A stretch of 64,000 nt of DNA, from contig NZ_JAWRCU010000002.1 of assembly GCF_033542235.1 (NCBI RefSeq), positions 62,001-126,000 of the forward strand, in the 5' to 3' direction. Position 1 is the stretch's first letter. Every line of letters begins with the position of its first letter. Below are positions 51,275 to 59,096 of the stretch, one piece after another. This DNA comes from JAWRCU01 sp033542235. GTDB taxonomy: Bacteria > Pseudomonadota > Alphaproteobacteria > Rhizobiales > Rhizobiaceae. The notes below the pieces were generated by a model, which was not told where the DNA came from, did not search any database, and saw only the letters and a list, made by a program, of their open reading frames with translations. Both the position numbers and the translations under genes were made by a program.

Positions 51275-52103
51275 AACTCGGCGGGGCCGGCAGCGCCTCC
51301 GGCTCGCAAAGGTGGCGTGCGTGCGCACGGCCGATCTGGAACAGGCCGCCCTGCTCTGGGCCTTATCCGCCGAGCTTGCCGGCGTCGATTCTTTCGCCCG
51401 AGCAGCTTCCGGCGCAGTCGCCGGGTCGACTCAATTATGGGCTACTGACTGCGACGGGCGGTCTAGGTGGGATAGCCGAGCGCCCGGCTCTAGCCGCGTC
51501 TTCTGACGGGCCAAATTGCCGTGGCGGGCAAGCTGAAATCACAGGAATGCACTCCCCACCAGCAAAATCCAGAAGCTAGTCACAACTGTAATCGATACAC
51601 CTGCCATTACGCTGAGCCGGTCGGCCTTCGCGTCATCATTATCTCTCATGCCCAAATACACTCCCGGGTGTGATGCTCTGCCACTCGAGTGGCGCGGAAC
51701 TGCCGAAACGCAGCCTCGCAGGCGCTGTTCCGGCTCTGGACCTCTTCGAGCAGTGGCGGTGACCTTCGGACTGCTGGGCTCATGGACTTTGGTCTGACTG
51801 TCCCGAGGCAAAAGGCCGAGAGCGCTCTTTTTTGAAACCTGCTGCCAATCGAGGCGTTGCCGGCCTGACAAGGAGACAATAGACCGTGACGAAAAGCATT
51901 GTTCGGGCTGTTCCTGTCTGTCACCCTGTGTGGCGCCTTGCCGGCTGAAGCAAGCTAATGCGGCGCGGTTCCATGGTCCCTCGCTCGCGCCGTCTACCCA
52001 CCGTTCGCCCCAATGGCGGACGGTGGGCTAGCCCAGATCGGCGGCCAGAAAGCAGCCTGCCGATGTCGTTTGCCCTACGCTGATCTCGACTGTAGGAGGG
52101 GCC
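51275..52103. other. Gene-poor, possibly decayed 0.8-kb stretch after ppdK
   Basis: No convincing full-length gene was found. Small fragments look partly protein-like. On the plus strand around 51316-51400 a frame reads VRTADLEQAALLWALSAELAG. On the minus strand, 51539-51649 encodes a 36-residue peptide with one helix (listed separately). Near 51886 a good AAGGAG site precedes a GTG whose product becomes signal-peptide-like (LFLSVTLCGALPAEA) only after a one-base shift and then stops. The impression is of worn-down genes, but none can be named. Confidence 0.45.
51539..51649 (-). CDS. Possible 36-residue single-helix membrane peptide
   Basis: From ATG 51649 the frame encodes MRDNDDAKADRLSVMAG followed by a membrane-helix-like VSITVVTSFWILLVGSAFL and stop. 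GGGAG lies about eleven bases upstream. A charged N-terminus plus one hydrophobic segment is typical of small membrane proteins, and chance frames in GC-rich DNA rarely look like this. The frame continues upstream to 51871 but that extension is Arg/Pro/Ser-rich and not protein-like. No homologue is known to me. Confidence 0.35.
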   Translation of the reverse strand: MRDNDDAKADRLSVMAGVSITVVTSFWILLVGSAFL

Positions 52104-52745
52104 ATGCTTTCTCGCCGGAAACTCATCATCGCGCTGGTGCGCTCACCGCTGGCAGCCGGCTTGTCAGCGGCGCCGCTTCGCATCGTCTGGGACAATTGGT
52201 TGCCGGAAATCTCCCCACAGAACGCGACCGCCAAAGATGGTAACGGCGGCGGCAATGGGAACGGCGGTGGCAACGGGAATGGTGGCGGCAACGGGAACGG
52301 CGGCGGCAATGGGAACGGCGGTGGCAACGGGAACGGCGGCGGCAACGGGAACGGCGGTGGCAACGGGAACGGTGGCGGCAATGGCAATGGGAACGGTGGC
52401 GGCAACGGCAACGGCGGGAATGGTGGCCGCGGAAACGGTGCCGGCAATGGAAACGCTGGCAAGAATGACGGCGGTGGTGGACAGGGCGCAGGAACTGGCA
52501 GTGGCCGCGCCGGCAACAGCAAGGGCTCAGCCACAGCCGGCAGCCGAACGAGCACCCAGCAAGTAAACCCCCAGACGGGCGACAAGGTTCAGATCGACGC
52601 GACAGGCATTGAGGTCACGCACGACAACGGAATGAGTGAAGGGATCCGCAACGGCCGTTATCTGATGAAGGATTCCCACGGTCGCACGATCATCGAGCGA
52701 CGGGCAACCGCGGCCGACGTGACGCGGCTGCGCGGCATGATCTGA
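52104..52745 (+). CDS. Gly/Asn-rich hexapeptide-repeat protein
   Basis: The 213-residue protein is preceded by a strong TAGGAGG site. It has a basic, weakly hydrophobic N-terminus (MLSRRKLIIALVRSPLAAGL), then about nine copies of the hexapeptide GGGNGN (residues about 48-103), a Gly/Ser/Thr-rich linker, and a C-terminal 60-residue domain with NPQTGDKVQIDATGIEV, GIRNGRYLMKDSHGRTIIERRAT and a final RLRGMI. At DNA level the repeat is an 18-bp imperfect tandem array (52245-52412), so copy number can change without breaking the frame. The N-terminus suggests export or membrane association but is not a textbook signal. Its 3' end lies three bases from the convergent response-regulator gene. The function is unknown. 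Confidence 0.8.
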   Translation: MLSRRKLIIALVRSPLAAGLSAAPLRIVWDNWLPEISPQNATAKDGNGGGNGNGGGNGNGGGNGNGGGNGNGGGNGNGGGNGNGGGNGNGGGNGNGNGGGNGNGGNGGRGNGAGNGNAGKNDGGGGQGAGTGSGRAGNSKGSATAGSRTSTQQVNPQTGDKVQIDATGIEVTHDNGMSEGIRNGRYLMKDSHGRTIIERRATAADVTRLRGMI

Positions 52746-52748
52746 CGA

Positions 52749-53396
52749 TCACCGGCCGTTTGCAGCATCCCGATACGCGACTGCCGCCTCTGTCCTGTTG
52801 GAGACACGAAGCTTCGCCAGAATCCGCGTCATGTGATGCTTGATCGTCTTTTCCTGGGTGTCGAGTTGAAGGGCAATGCGCTTGTTGCTCAACCCCGTGG
52901 CGACAAGGCTGAGGATTGCCCTTTCCCGTTCGGTCAGATCGTCCAATGGGTTCTTCGTTGCGGGTGCGGTCGAGCGCGAGGACAGGTCGGATACGACGCG
53001 AGCCGAAAGGGCAGGTGAGACATAGGCCTCGCCATTTGCCACATTCCGCAGGATCTCCGCGAGTGTTCTGGAGCCGACGCCTTTCAAGACATAGCCTTTT
53101 GCGCCGTTGTTCATCGCCTCGGCAACATCGTCCGTCAGCTCGGAAACCGTCAGCATGACGATCTTCTGATCGGGATGCCGCGCGCGGATCTGGCCAATGG
53201 CGCTCAGACCGCCGCCAGGCATCGATATGTCCATCAACATGATATCGGGACGCTCCTGCTCGGCAATCCTCAGAGCGTCCTCCTTGCTGCCGCCTTCGGC
53301 CACTATTTTGAAGCCGATGTCGCTGAGAATACGAGCCAGCCCCTCACGGAACAGGGGATGGTCGTCGATAACTGCAAGGCGAATCGGTGCGGTCAC
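52749..53396 (-). CDS. NarL/FixJ-family response regulator
   Basis: The 215-residue protein has a receiver domain (1-120: VIDDHPLFREGL, phosphoacceptor aspartate in DIMLMDISMPGGG, the VMLTVSE switch and KGYVLKG with the conserved lysine) and a LuxR-type helix-turn-helix (about 150-210: LTERERAILSLVATGLSNKRIA in order, then TIKHHMTRILAKLRVSNRTEA). Phosphorylation by the adjacent kinase should control DNA binding. GTG 53396 overlaps the kinase stop as GTGA, so both are co-translated. The target genes are unknown; the repeat-protein gene next door is convergent, not obviously controlled from here. Confidence 0.94.
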   Translation of the reverse strand: MTAPIRLAVIDDHPLFREGLARILSDIGFKIVAEGGSKEDALRIAEQERPDIMLMDISMPGGGLSAIGQIRARHPDQKIVMLTVSELTDDVAEAMNNGAKGYVLKGVGSRTLAEILRNVANGEAYVSPALSARVVSDLSSRSTAPATKNPLDDLTERERAILSLVATGLSNKRIALQLDTQEKTIKHHMTRILAKLRVSNRTEAAVAYRDAANGR

Positions 53397-54799
53397 GGCG
53401 CGTGTACCTCCTCCACGTCAAGAACCATCCTCACTATCGTACCCCTTTCCGACGTCTCCAAGGTGAATACGCCTCCGAGACTCTCGACCCTCTCGCGGAG
53501 GCCCGCAAGACCCAATGCTTCGGGTCCTGCGAGGGTGGGATCAAAGCCAGGCCCACTATCGGACACCTCGATGATCACCCGCCCCGCCTCGCAAGCGTGG
53601 CGGACCGCCTGGCCTGCGCCCCCCGCGTGACGATAGGCGTTGCTGAGAGCCTCTTGCACGAAACGATAGGCACAGATCTTGCCCGAGGGCGAGAGCTCAC
53701 AGGGCTCGTCGGAGAGCGACTGTCGCACTGTCGCACCGGTACGCTGCTCATGGGCCTGCGCAGCGTGGGCGATGACGTCCCGCGTGCGCTGCGTTTCGAT
53801 ATGCGGAAGAATGAGCCCCCGGCAGATGCTTCTGATCTCGTAGAGAGCTTCGTCCAGGCTCGATTTGATCGTGTCGATCTCGCGGTCACGGCTTTCGGGC
53901 GAAGCGCACGGTGCGAGGAGGGCCGAACCGTCCAGCTTCATGGATGCCAGTGCGACCAACTGCGCTGGACCGTCATGCAGATCGGCGCCGATGCGCCTGA
54001 GGTAACTCTCGTTCAGCGCGACTGCACGCTGTGAGGCGCGCTGAACGCGAGCGTGCAGCAGCCTGTTTTGGGCAAGTAGTCCTGAGAGCTCAAGAACGCG
54101 AGCCCTCAGAGCATGACTTTGTTGCGTGATCGTCCGGCTGCCGCGGAAGACGATCGCGGACAGCACCAGGAAAAAGCCCAGCGTTGCCGCCGCGACCGCA
54201 AGCCAGGACCAGACGCGTGCCCATAACAGACTGCGTTCGAAATCGGTCGCGATCTCGTAGAACTCGGATACGGCCACGACCTCACCGGACCATGGCTGCA
54301 GGACGGGGTTGTATATTTCCAGCAGCATCTGGCCGCTTTCGCGCTCTCTCTTGCTCTCGATGTCGTCGACCTGATTGAATTCAGCGACCATCTTGCCGGC
54401 AAAGGCTGTTTCGAGATTTGGGCTGGGCTCGAAGCGCTTGCCCACGAGGCTCCTGTCGTTGGCATACAGGATCGTCCCGTCTTTGCCCCAGAGCCGAAAG
54501 GACACCAGTCGTTTGCCGAGCGCCCCCTGTCCCAAGGTCTCGTCCAGAGCATGCGCGACCGGATCGGATAGCGCCTCGTTCTTGCGCATGTCCGGCAACA
54601 GCGGCGCAATCACGCTGTCCACGTAAAGCGCTGTTGAGGCGGCGGAGTTTCTGGTGACACTGTCTTCAATGACACGCGTCACCACAATCCCGACCAAGGC
54701 CATGGCAATCAGCGACACCAGGCCGCCGATCAGCAGGAATTGCGCCGCAAGGGATTGCGAATTCCAATAGCTAACAAGTTTTCGTCGTGACCACCGCAC
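53393..54799 (-). CDS. Membrane sensor histidine kinase (NarX/DegS type)
   Basis: The 468-residue kinase has two membrane helices (about 19-44 and 190-215) framing a periplasmic sensor of about 145 residues (LYVDSVIAPLLPDM, RLWGKDGTILYANDRSLVG, MLLEIYNPVLQP). A coiled-coil linker follows. The HisKA_3 histidine is in RRIGADLHDGPAQLVAL, and the ATPase domain has FVQEALSNAYRHAGG, VSDSGPGFDP and LGLAGLRERVESLGG. The sensor resembles periplasmic dCache/PAS-like folds, ligand unknown. Translation starts at GTG 54799 with GGGTGAG upstream. It forms an operon with the response regulator. Confidence 0.92.
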   Translation of the reverse strand: MRWSRRKLVSYWNSQSLAAQFLLIGGLVSLIAMALVGIVVTRVIEDSVTRNSAASTALYVDSVIAPLLPDMRKNEALSDPVAHALDETLGQGALGKRLVSFRLWGKDGTILYANDRSLVGKRFEPSPNLETAFAGKMVAEFNQVDDIESKRERESGQMLLEIYNPVLQPWSGEVVAVSEFYEIATDFERSLLWARVWSWLAVAAATLGFFLVLSAIVFRGSRTITQQSHALRARVLELSGLLAQNRLLHARVQRASQRAVALNESYLRRIGADLHDGPAQLVALASMKLDGSALLAPCASPESRDREIDTIKSSLDEALYEIRSICRGLILPHIETQRTRDVIAHAAQAHEQRTGATVRQSLSDEPCELSPSGKICAYRFVQEALSNAYRHAGGAGQAVRHACEAGRVIIEVSDSGPGFDPTLAGPEALGLAGLRERVESLGGVFTLETSERGTIVRMVLDVEEVHAP

Positions 54800-55002
54800 A
54801 ACTCACCCGAAATGCCCAGCCGCATCGAAGGAGCAACGGTGCTCTCTTTCTCTCCAAAGGAAAATATTGCAGCCTAGGGATGCGTCAATGGTCGATGGAA
54901 GTTGCGCGGCGCCGAGCCAAATCGACGCAGTTGAGCCAACTGCGCGAATTCCGCCATGATCGGCGATAGAGATGGCAGTCGTCGCCAGTGAGGGGTCTAG
55001 AG

Positions 55003-55776
55003 ATGCGTCGATTTTCCGTGTTGCTCGCTGCGGCCGCCCTTGTGGCCGGCGCGAACCTCGCTTTCGCGAAGCCGCCGGTCGACCTGCACAAGCCGAAGCC
55101 CGTCCAATCGGCAGAGTCCAGACTGGTCGAGCCGACGCTGCGTCTTTCCCCATCGGGGAGCCCCGCCGGCCGCGTGGCGCTCACCCTCGACGCTTGTGGC
55201 GGCCAGACCGACCACAGAATCCTGGATGCACTGGTTGAGAACCGGATTCCCGCAACGGTTTTCGTGACCGGCATTTGGCTGAAGCGTAATGCCGAGGCGT
55301 TTGCGATTTTGCGCGCCCATCCCGAGCTGTTCGAGATTGAAAATCACGGCGAGCGCCATGTCCCGGCTGTCGGCGCGCCGGCGACCATCTATGGCATCAA
55401 GGCTGCCGGGAGCCGGGAGGCGGTGACGAGAGAGGTTGAAAAGGGCGCCGAGCAGCTTCAGGCGGCGGGAGGGTCAGCGCCGCATTGGTTTCGGGGAGCG
55501 ACCGCCAAATACGACAGTTCGGCGATCGCCGTGATCGGCAAGCTCGGCTATCGAATCGCCGGCTATTCGCTGAACGCGGACGGCGGTTCGCTGCTCGGTG
55601 CTGCATTGACCGAGAAGCATGTCGCCAACGCCAAGGACGGCGACGTGATCATCGCCCATATCAATCAGCCGACCCACTCTGCAGGAGCAGGGCTGGTAAA
55701 GGGCTTGCTCGAACTGAAGGCGAGAGGCGTGACCTTTGTCCGGCTCCAGGATGCCGCGGAGGTGGCGGGCTCTTAG
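55003..55776 (+). CDS. Exported polysaccharide deacetylase-family protein with variant motif 1
   Basis: From ATG 55003 (GAGGGG upstream) the 257-residue protein has a signal peptide (RRFSVLLAAAALVAGANLAFA) and a NodB-homology domain. Motif 1 reads LTLDACGG rather than TFDDGP, so the second, metal-binding aspartate is alanine; motif 2 is ENHGERH with both zinc histidines; motif 3 includes HWFRGATAKYDSSA; and GDVIIAHINQPTHS near the end carries the motif 5 histidine. It may deacetylate peptidoglycan or another envelope glycan, or bind it only. DACGG variants form a subfamily I have seen in Proteobacteria. It is divergent from the histidine kinase. Confidence 0.88.
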   Translation: MRRFSVLLAAAALVAGANLAFAKPPVDLHKPKPVQSAESRLVEPTLRLSPSGSPAGRVALTLDACGGQTDHRILDALVENRIPATVFVTGIWLKRNAEAFAILRAHPELFEIENHGERHVPAVGAPATIYGIKAAGSREAVTREVEKGAEQLQAAGGSAPHWFRGATAKYDSSAIAVIGKLGYRIAGYSLNADGGSLLGAALTEKHVANAKDGDVIIAHINQPTHSAGAGLVKGLLELKARGVTFVRLQDAAEVAGS

Positions 55777-55964
55777 ACCACGATCCCGCTATCGGGCAAA
55801 TGATGCTGCAAAAACAAGGGCGTTAGAGCCGGATGAGTGCCGATTTGAATTCGTCCTGCTTAAACGTGATCTTTGGTCGGCTCAATAGAAGTTGACGGTG
55901 ACTGGCCGGCGGTTCATCTTGACCTTTCGACATGCCGCAGGCGAGCCCAAGGCATTGCGGTCAT

Positions 55965-56003
55965 CGAACGAAAAGCCGGGGTCGCGGCCCGGCTTTTCGT
56001 TCG
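55965..56003. terminator. Perfect 16-bp-stem hairpin, probable bidirectional terminator
   Basis: CGAACGAAAAGCCGGG (55965-55980) and its exact reverse complement CCCGGCTTTTCGTTCG (55988-56003) enclose the 7-base loop GTCGCGG. It sits between the convergent deacetylase and DUF427 genes, and the internal T- and A-runs give each strand a U-tract-like arm. The rest of the 369-bp gap (55777-56145) shows no gene. Confidence 0.8.
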
Positions 56004-56039
56004 CCACGCTCACGGCAGATCTGGCTCCGCAATTCCGAT

Positions 56040-56079
56040 AGGCATGCCGCGCAGAGAATAGGCATGCCGCGCAGAGAAA
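56040..56079. repeat. Tandem direct repeat, two 20-bp copies
   Basis: AGGCATGCCGCGCAGAGAA(T/A) occurs back to back at 56040-56059 and 56060-56079, differing only in the last base. Each copy contains the palindromic GGCATGCC. It lies just after the hairpin in the convergent gap. A recent slippage duplication is the simplest reading. Confidence 0.8.
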
Positions 56080-56145
56080 GCGCACATAGGTCCCTTACCG
56101 GTCACGCGCTCTCCGCGACGAGTTCGACAAGCTACGAAGGCCTGC

Positions 56146-56523
56146 CTACTGCGTCTCGATCTCCACGCGGTTCGGATAAAACGCGCCGTAACCCTTGATC
56201 TCGGCCATCTCGTCATAGGGATCCTGATACGCCCACATTGCATCCGCGGCGCCGTCCTTCACGCTCCAATAGCTGGCGTCGCCCTTGAACGGGCAATGTG
56301 TGCTGTTCTCTGTCGCGGACAGCTTGCCGAAATCGATGTCGGCGAAAGGAATGTAGATCACGCCCGGATAGGTGTGCTCCTTCAACAGCAATGCGCTGTC
56401 TGAGGAGGCGATGGTTACGCCGTTCGATCGCACCGTGACGTGCTTGCCGAGTGGTTCGACGGTGATGGTATGCTCAGGATGGTTCCTGAAGCCGGGCGAT
56501 GGGTTCCGGGCGGTCTGCGACAT
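56146..56523 (-). CDS. DUF427 domain protein
   Basis: The 125-residue protein shows the DUF427 core: HTITVEPLGKHVTVRSNGVTIASSDSALLL in order, YPGVIYIPFADIDF, THCPFKGDASYWSV and the C-terminal EIKGYGAFYPNRVEIE. The domain is a small beta-rich cytoplasmic fold with no known activity, although THCPFKGDASYW is strongly conserved. GGGAG eleven bases before ATG 56523 supports the start (MSQTARNPSPGF) over a longer frame to 56574. The next gene on the same strand lies 149 bp upstream. Confidence 0.9.
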   Translation of the reverse strand: MSQTARNPSPGFRNHPEHTITVEPLGKHVTVRSNGVTIASSDSALLLKEHTYPGVIYIPFADIDFGKLSATENSTHCPFKGDASYWSVKDGAADAMWAYQDPYDEMAEIKGYGAFYPNRVEIETQ

Positions 56524-56672
56524 TTCCAACTCCCAAGGAAAAGTTTGATGTGGGGCCTGCTCCCTCGAATTCAAGCGGCCCCGCGCTTCTCTTTGGCGGC
56601 CCCGACTGGCGTGTCGTGAACGAAACGAACCTGCCGGTACTGCAGGCCGCAGTCGAATACCCGGCCCGATCT

Positions 56673-57089
56673 TCAGGCGGCCGTGCGGAAGACGTCCACC
56701 AGGCCGGCATAGGATTCGGCGATCCTTGCCAGCGGATTCGTGCTTTGATCGACCGGCTCGACGCGCATCAGGCCGCCGCCCGGAGGCATGATGACCAGCG
56801 CGAACTGCTTTTCCTCGCCGCTGCCGATTCTCACGGCAGCGACGCGTTGGCAGTCCTCATTCTCCATGCGCATCTCGAACAGGATCTCTCCTCCGGTCGA
56901 CTGAAGAGCGGTGCGAATCGAATCCTCGAAGCTCAGAGAAATGAGGTTCTGGTTGTGCAGCGCGAGTTCCAGTTCGACAGCCTCGAGCGAGTTGGTTTCC
57001 GCCGTCGCGGCCAGACTGCCTTGGGCAGTAAGCCGCTCGGCCAAAGCCGATTCGGATGTCGCGAGTTCGGTGCTGGAAGGGGCGTCCAT
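56673..57089 (-). CDS. Conserved-looking hypothetical protein
   Basis: From ATG 57089, with a near-perfect AGGAGAG site at the right distance, the product has 138 residues. It begins with a polar Ser/Ala/Glu-rich segment (MDAPSSTELATSESALAERL), then helical LEAVELELALHNQNLISLSFEDSIRTAL in order, a strand pair GGEILFEMRMENEDCQRVAAVRIG and KQFALVIMPPGGG, and a final helix IAESYAGLVDVFRTA. There is no signal peptide or metal motif. I do not recognise the family. It lies upstream of DUF427 on the same strand and divergent from the acyl-CoA synthetase gene. Confidence 0.7.
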   Translation of the reverse strand: MDAPSSTELATSESALAERLTAQGSLAATAETNSLEAVELELALHNQNLISLSFEDSIRTALQSTGGEILFEMRMENEDCQRVAAVRIGSGEEKQFALVIMPPGGGLMRVEPVDQSTNPLARIAESYAGLVDVFRTAA

Positions 57090-57316
57090 GCCGTCTCTCC
57101 TGTCGAAACCTGTGCACTTCACCCCGCCTACCCATCCTATGTGACGTGACGGCAGGCTGCAATATGGCCGGTTGCTAATGAGCCCGGTTGGTAATGAGCC
57201 TTGTGGCGGAGGTGTTGCGTTCCGCTAGTGTCGCGATTCTGAAATCGCTCAAGGTCGATCTGGACAAAAGCCGGCTTCACTTCACAATCGGCTCAGTGCC
57301 AGCTTGGGAGGAGAAA

Positions 57317-58945
57317 ATGCTGGGATTGATGCAGGAATGGCCGCTTTCGTGCCACAAGATACTCGATCACGCGGAGCGCCAGCACGGCAATCGTGAAATC
57401 GTGTCGCGTTCGGTCGAAGGGCCGATCGTTCGCACAAGCTACCGTGAGCTCCGCGAGCGCGCGCTGAAGCTTGCGCAGCGCCTCGAACGCGACGGCTTCA
57501 GGGAGGGCGACCGCATCGCGACGCTCGCCTGGAACACGGCACGGCATCTGGAGGCCTGGTACGGCATAATGGGCATGGGCGGCGTCTACCACACGCTCAA
57601 CCCGCGGCTCTTTCCCGATCAGGTGGTCTGGATCATGAATCATGCCGAGGACCAGGCCCTGTTCGTCGATCTCACCTTCATGCCGATCGTCGAGAAGTAC
57701 TGCGGTGCCGTAGGGTCGGTACGCAGGGTGATCGTGCTCACCGACGCCGAGCATATGCCGGAGACCAGCCTTCCGCAGGCGGTTTCCTACGAGGAATGGC
57801 TCGGCGAGGCGGACGGCGACTATCAGTGGAAGGCGCTCGACGAGCATGCGGCGGCCGGCATGTGCTACACGTCGGGCACGACAGGCGATCCGAAAGGGGT
57901 CGTCTACAGCCATCGCGCCAACGTGCTGCATGCGATGATGATCGCCATGCCGGACGCGATGGGGCTGTCGTCGCGCGACACGGTCATGCCGGTCGTGCCG
58001 ATGTTCCATGCCAATTGCTGGGGGCTTGCCCAGGCGACGCCGATGGTCGGCGCCAAGCTCGTCATGCCCGGCTCCAGGATGGACGGCGCGTCGATCTATG
58101 AGCTCCTCGACACGGAAAAGGTGACGGTCACGGCGGCAGTTCCGACGCTCTGGCTGATGCTGCTTCAACATCTCGAGGAAACCGGCAAGAAGCTGCCCTA
58201 TCTGAAGAAGGTGCTGATCGGCGGTTCTGCCTGCCCGCGCGCCATGACGAGGAAGTTCCAGGACGACTACGATGTCGAGGTCATCCACGCCTGGGGCATG
58301 ACCGAGATGACGCCGGTCGGCACGCTCGGAACGATGAAGCCGCAATATATGGATCTCGAAGGCGAGGCTCGGCTCGACGTAAAGGAAAAGCAGGGTTACG
58401 CCCCATTTGGCGTCGAAATGAAAGTGACCGATGACGAGAATCGGGAGCTTGACTGGGACGGAAAGACCTTCGGCCGGCTGAAAGTGCGTGGCTTCGCGGT
58501 GGCGGCCTCCTATTACGGCGGCGCCGGCAAGGAGCAGTTCGACGAGGACGGCTGGTTCGATACCGGCGATGTCGCCCATATCGACGCCGGCGGCTACATG
58601 CAGATTACCGATCGCGCCAAGGATGTGATCAAGTCGGGCGGCGAGTGGATATCGTCCATCGAGCTCGAGAACCTTGCGGTCGGCCATCCCGACATTGCCG
58701 AGGCGGCCGTCATCGGCGTGCCTCATTCGCGCTGGGCCGAGCGGCCGCTGCTGATCGTCGTTCGCAAGGCGGGCCGGGAAATCTCCAGGGACGACCTGCT
58801 TAGCTTCATGAACGGCAAGGTCCCCAAATGGTGGCTTCCGGACGACGTAACCTTCGTCAGCGAGATACCGCATACGGCCACGGGCAAGATCCTGAAATCG
58901 GCGCTGCGCCGTCAGTTCAGGGATTACAAGCTGCCGACGGATTGA
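57317..58945 (+). CDS. Fatty-acyl-CoA synthetase (AMP-binding, FadD-like)
   Basis: The 542-residue enzyme activates fatty acids to acyl-CoA through an acyl-AMP. Signatures are the P-loop YTSGTTGDPKGVVYSHRAN, MFHANCWGLAQATPM, the adenine-binding HAWGMTEMTPVGT, GWFDTGDVAHIDAGGYMQITDRAKDVIKSGGEW region (A8 hinge), and the catalytic lysine in HTATGKILKSALRRQF. It resembles medium/long-chain acyl-CoA synthetases near AlkK; chain length cannot be read. GGGAGGAG lies five bases before ATG 57317. The 227-bp gap upstream contains the 15-bp near-repeat GGTTG(C/G)TAATGAGCC at 57170-57184 and 57186-57200. Confidence 0.94.
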   Translation: MLGLMQEWPLSCHKILDHAERQHGNREIVSRSVEGPIVRTSYRELRERALKLAQRLERDGFREGDRIATLAWNTARHLEAWYGIMGMGGVYHTLNPRLFPDQVVWIMNHAEDQALFVDLTFMPIVEKYCGAVGSVRRVIVLTDAEHMPETSLPQAVSYEEWLGEADGDYQWKALDEHAAAGMCYTSGTTGDPKGVVYSHRANVLHAMMIAMPDAMGLSSRDTVMPVVPMFHANCWGLAQATPMVGAKLVMPGSRMDGASIYELLDTEKVTVTAAVPTLWLMLLQHLEETGKKLPYLKKVLIGGSACPRAMTRKFQDDYDVEVIHAWGMTEMTPVGTLGTMKPQYMDLEGEARLDVKEKQGYAPFGVEMKVTDDENRELDWDGKTFGRLKVRGFAVAASYYGGAGKEQFDEDGWFDTGDVAHIDAGGYMQITDRAKDVIKSGGEWISSIELENLAVGHPDIAEAAVIGVPHSRWAERPLLIVVRKAGREISRDDLLSFMNGKVPKWWLPDDVTFVSEIPHTATGKILKSALRRQFRDYKLPTD

Positions 58946-59096
58946 CCCAGGCTGTTGGAATGGCTGCATGAGGCCGGCGTCGTTTCTTCCGGCAAATGCC
59001 GCATGAGTGCTATGTTGCTGGACGAAGCGTTGCTTTGACCATGCCGAGTGAAGCGACTAGAAAACCGCTTCGCTCATTTTCGAGGTGCCGCGATAG

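Noticed and set aside
51886..51956. Short exported peptide from GTG 51886
   Set aside because: A signal-peptide-like sequence appears only after a one-base shift and then stops at once, so it is not reported as a gene.
52245..52412. Considered as RTX calcium-binding repeats
   Set aside because: The hexapeptide GGGNGN lacks the aspartates and nonapeptide period of RTX (GGxGxDxUx), and there is no type I secretion neighbour.
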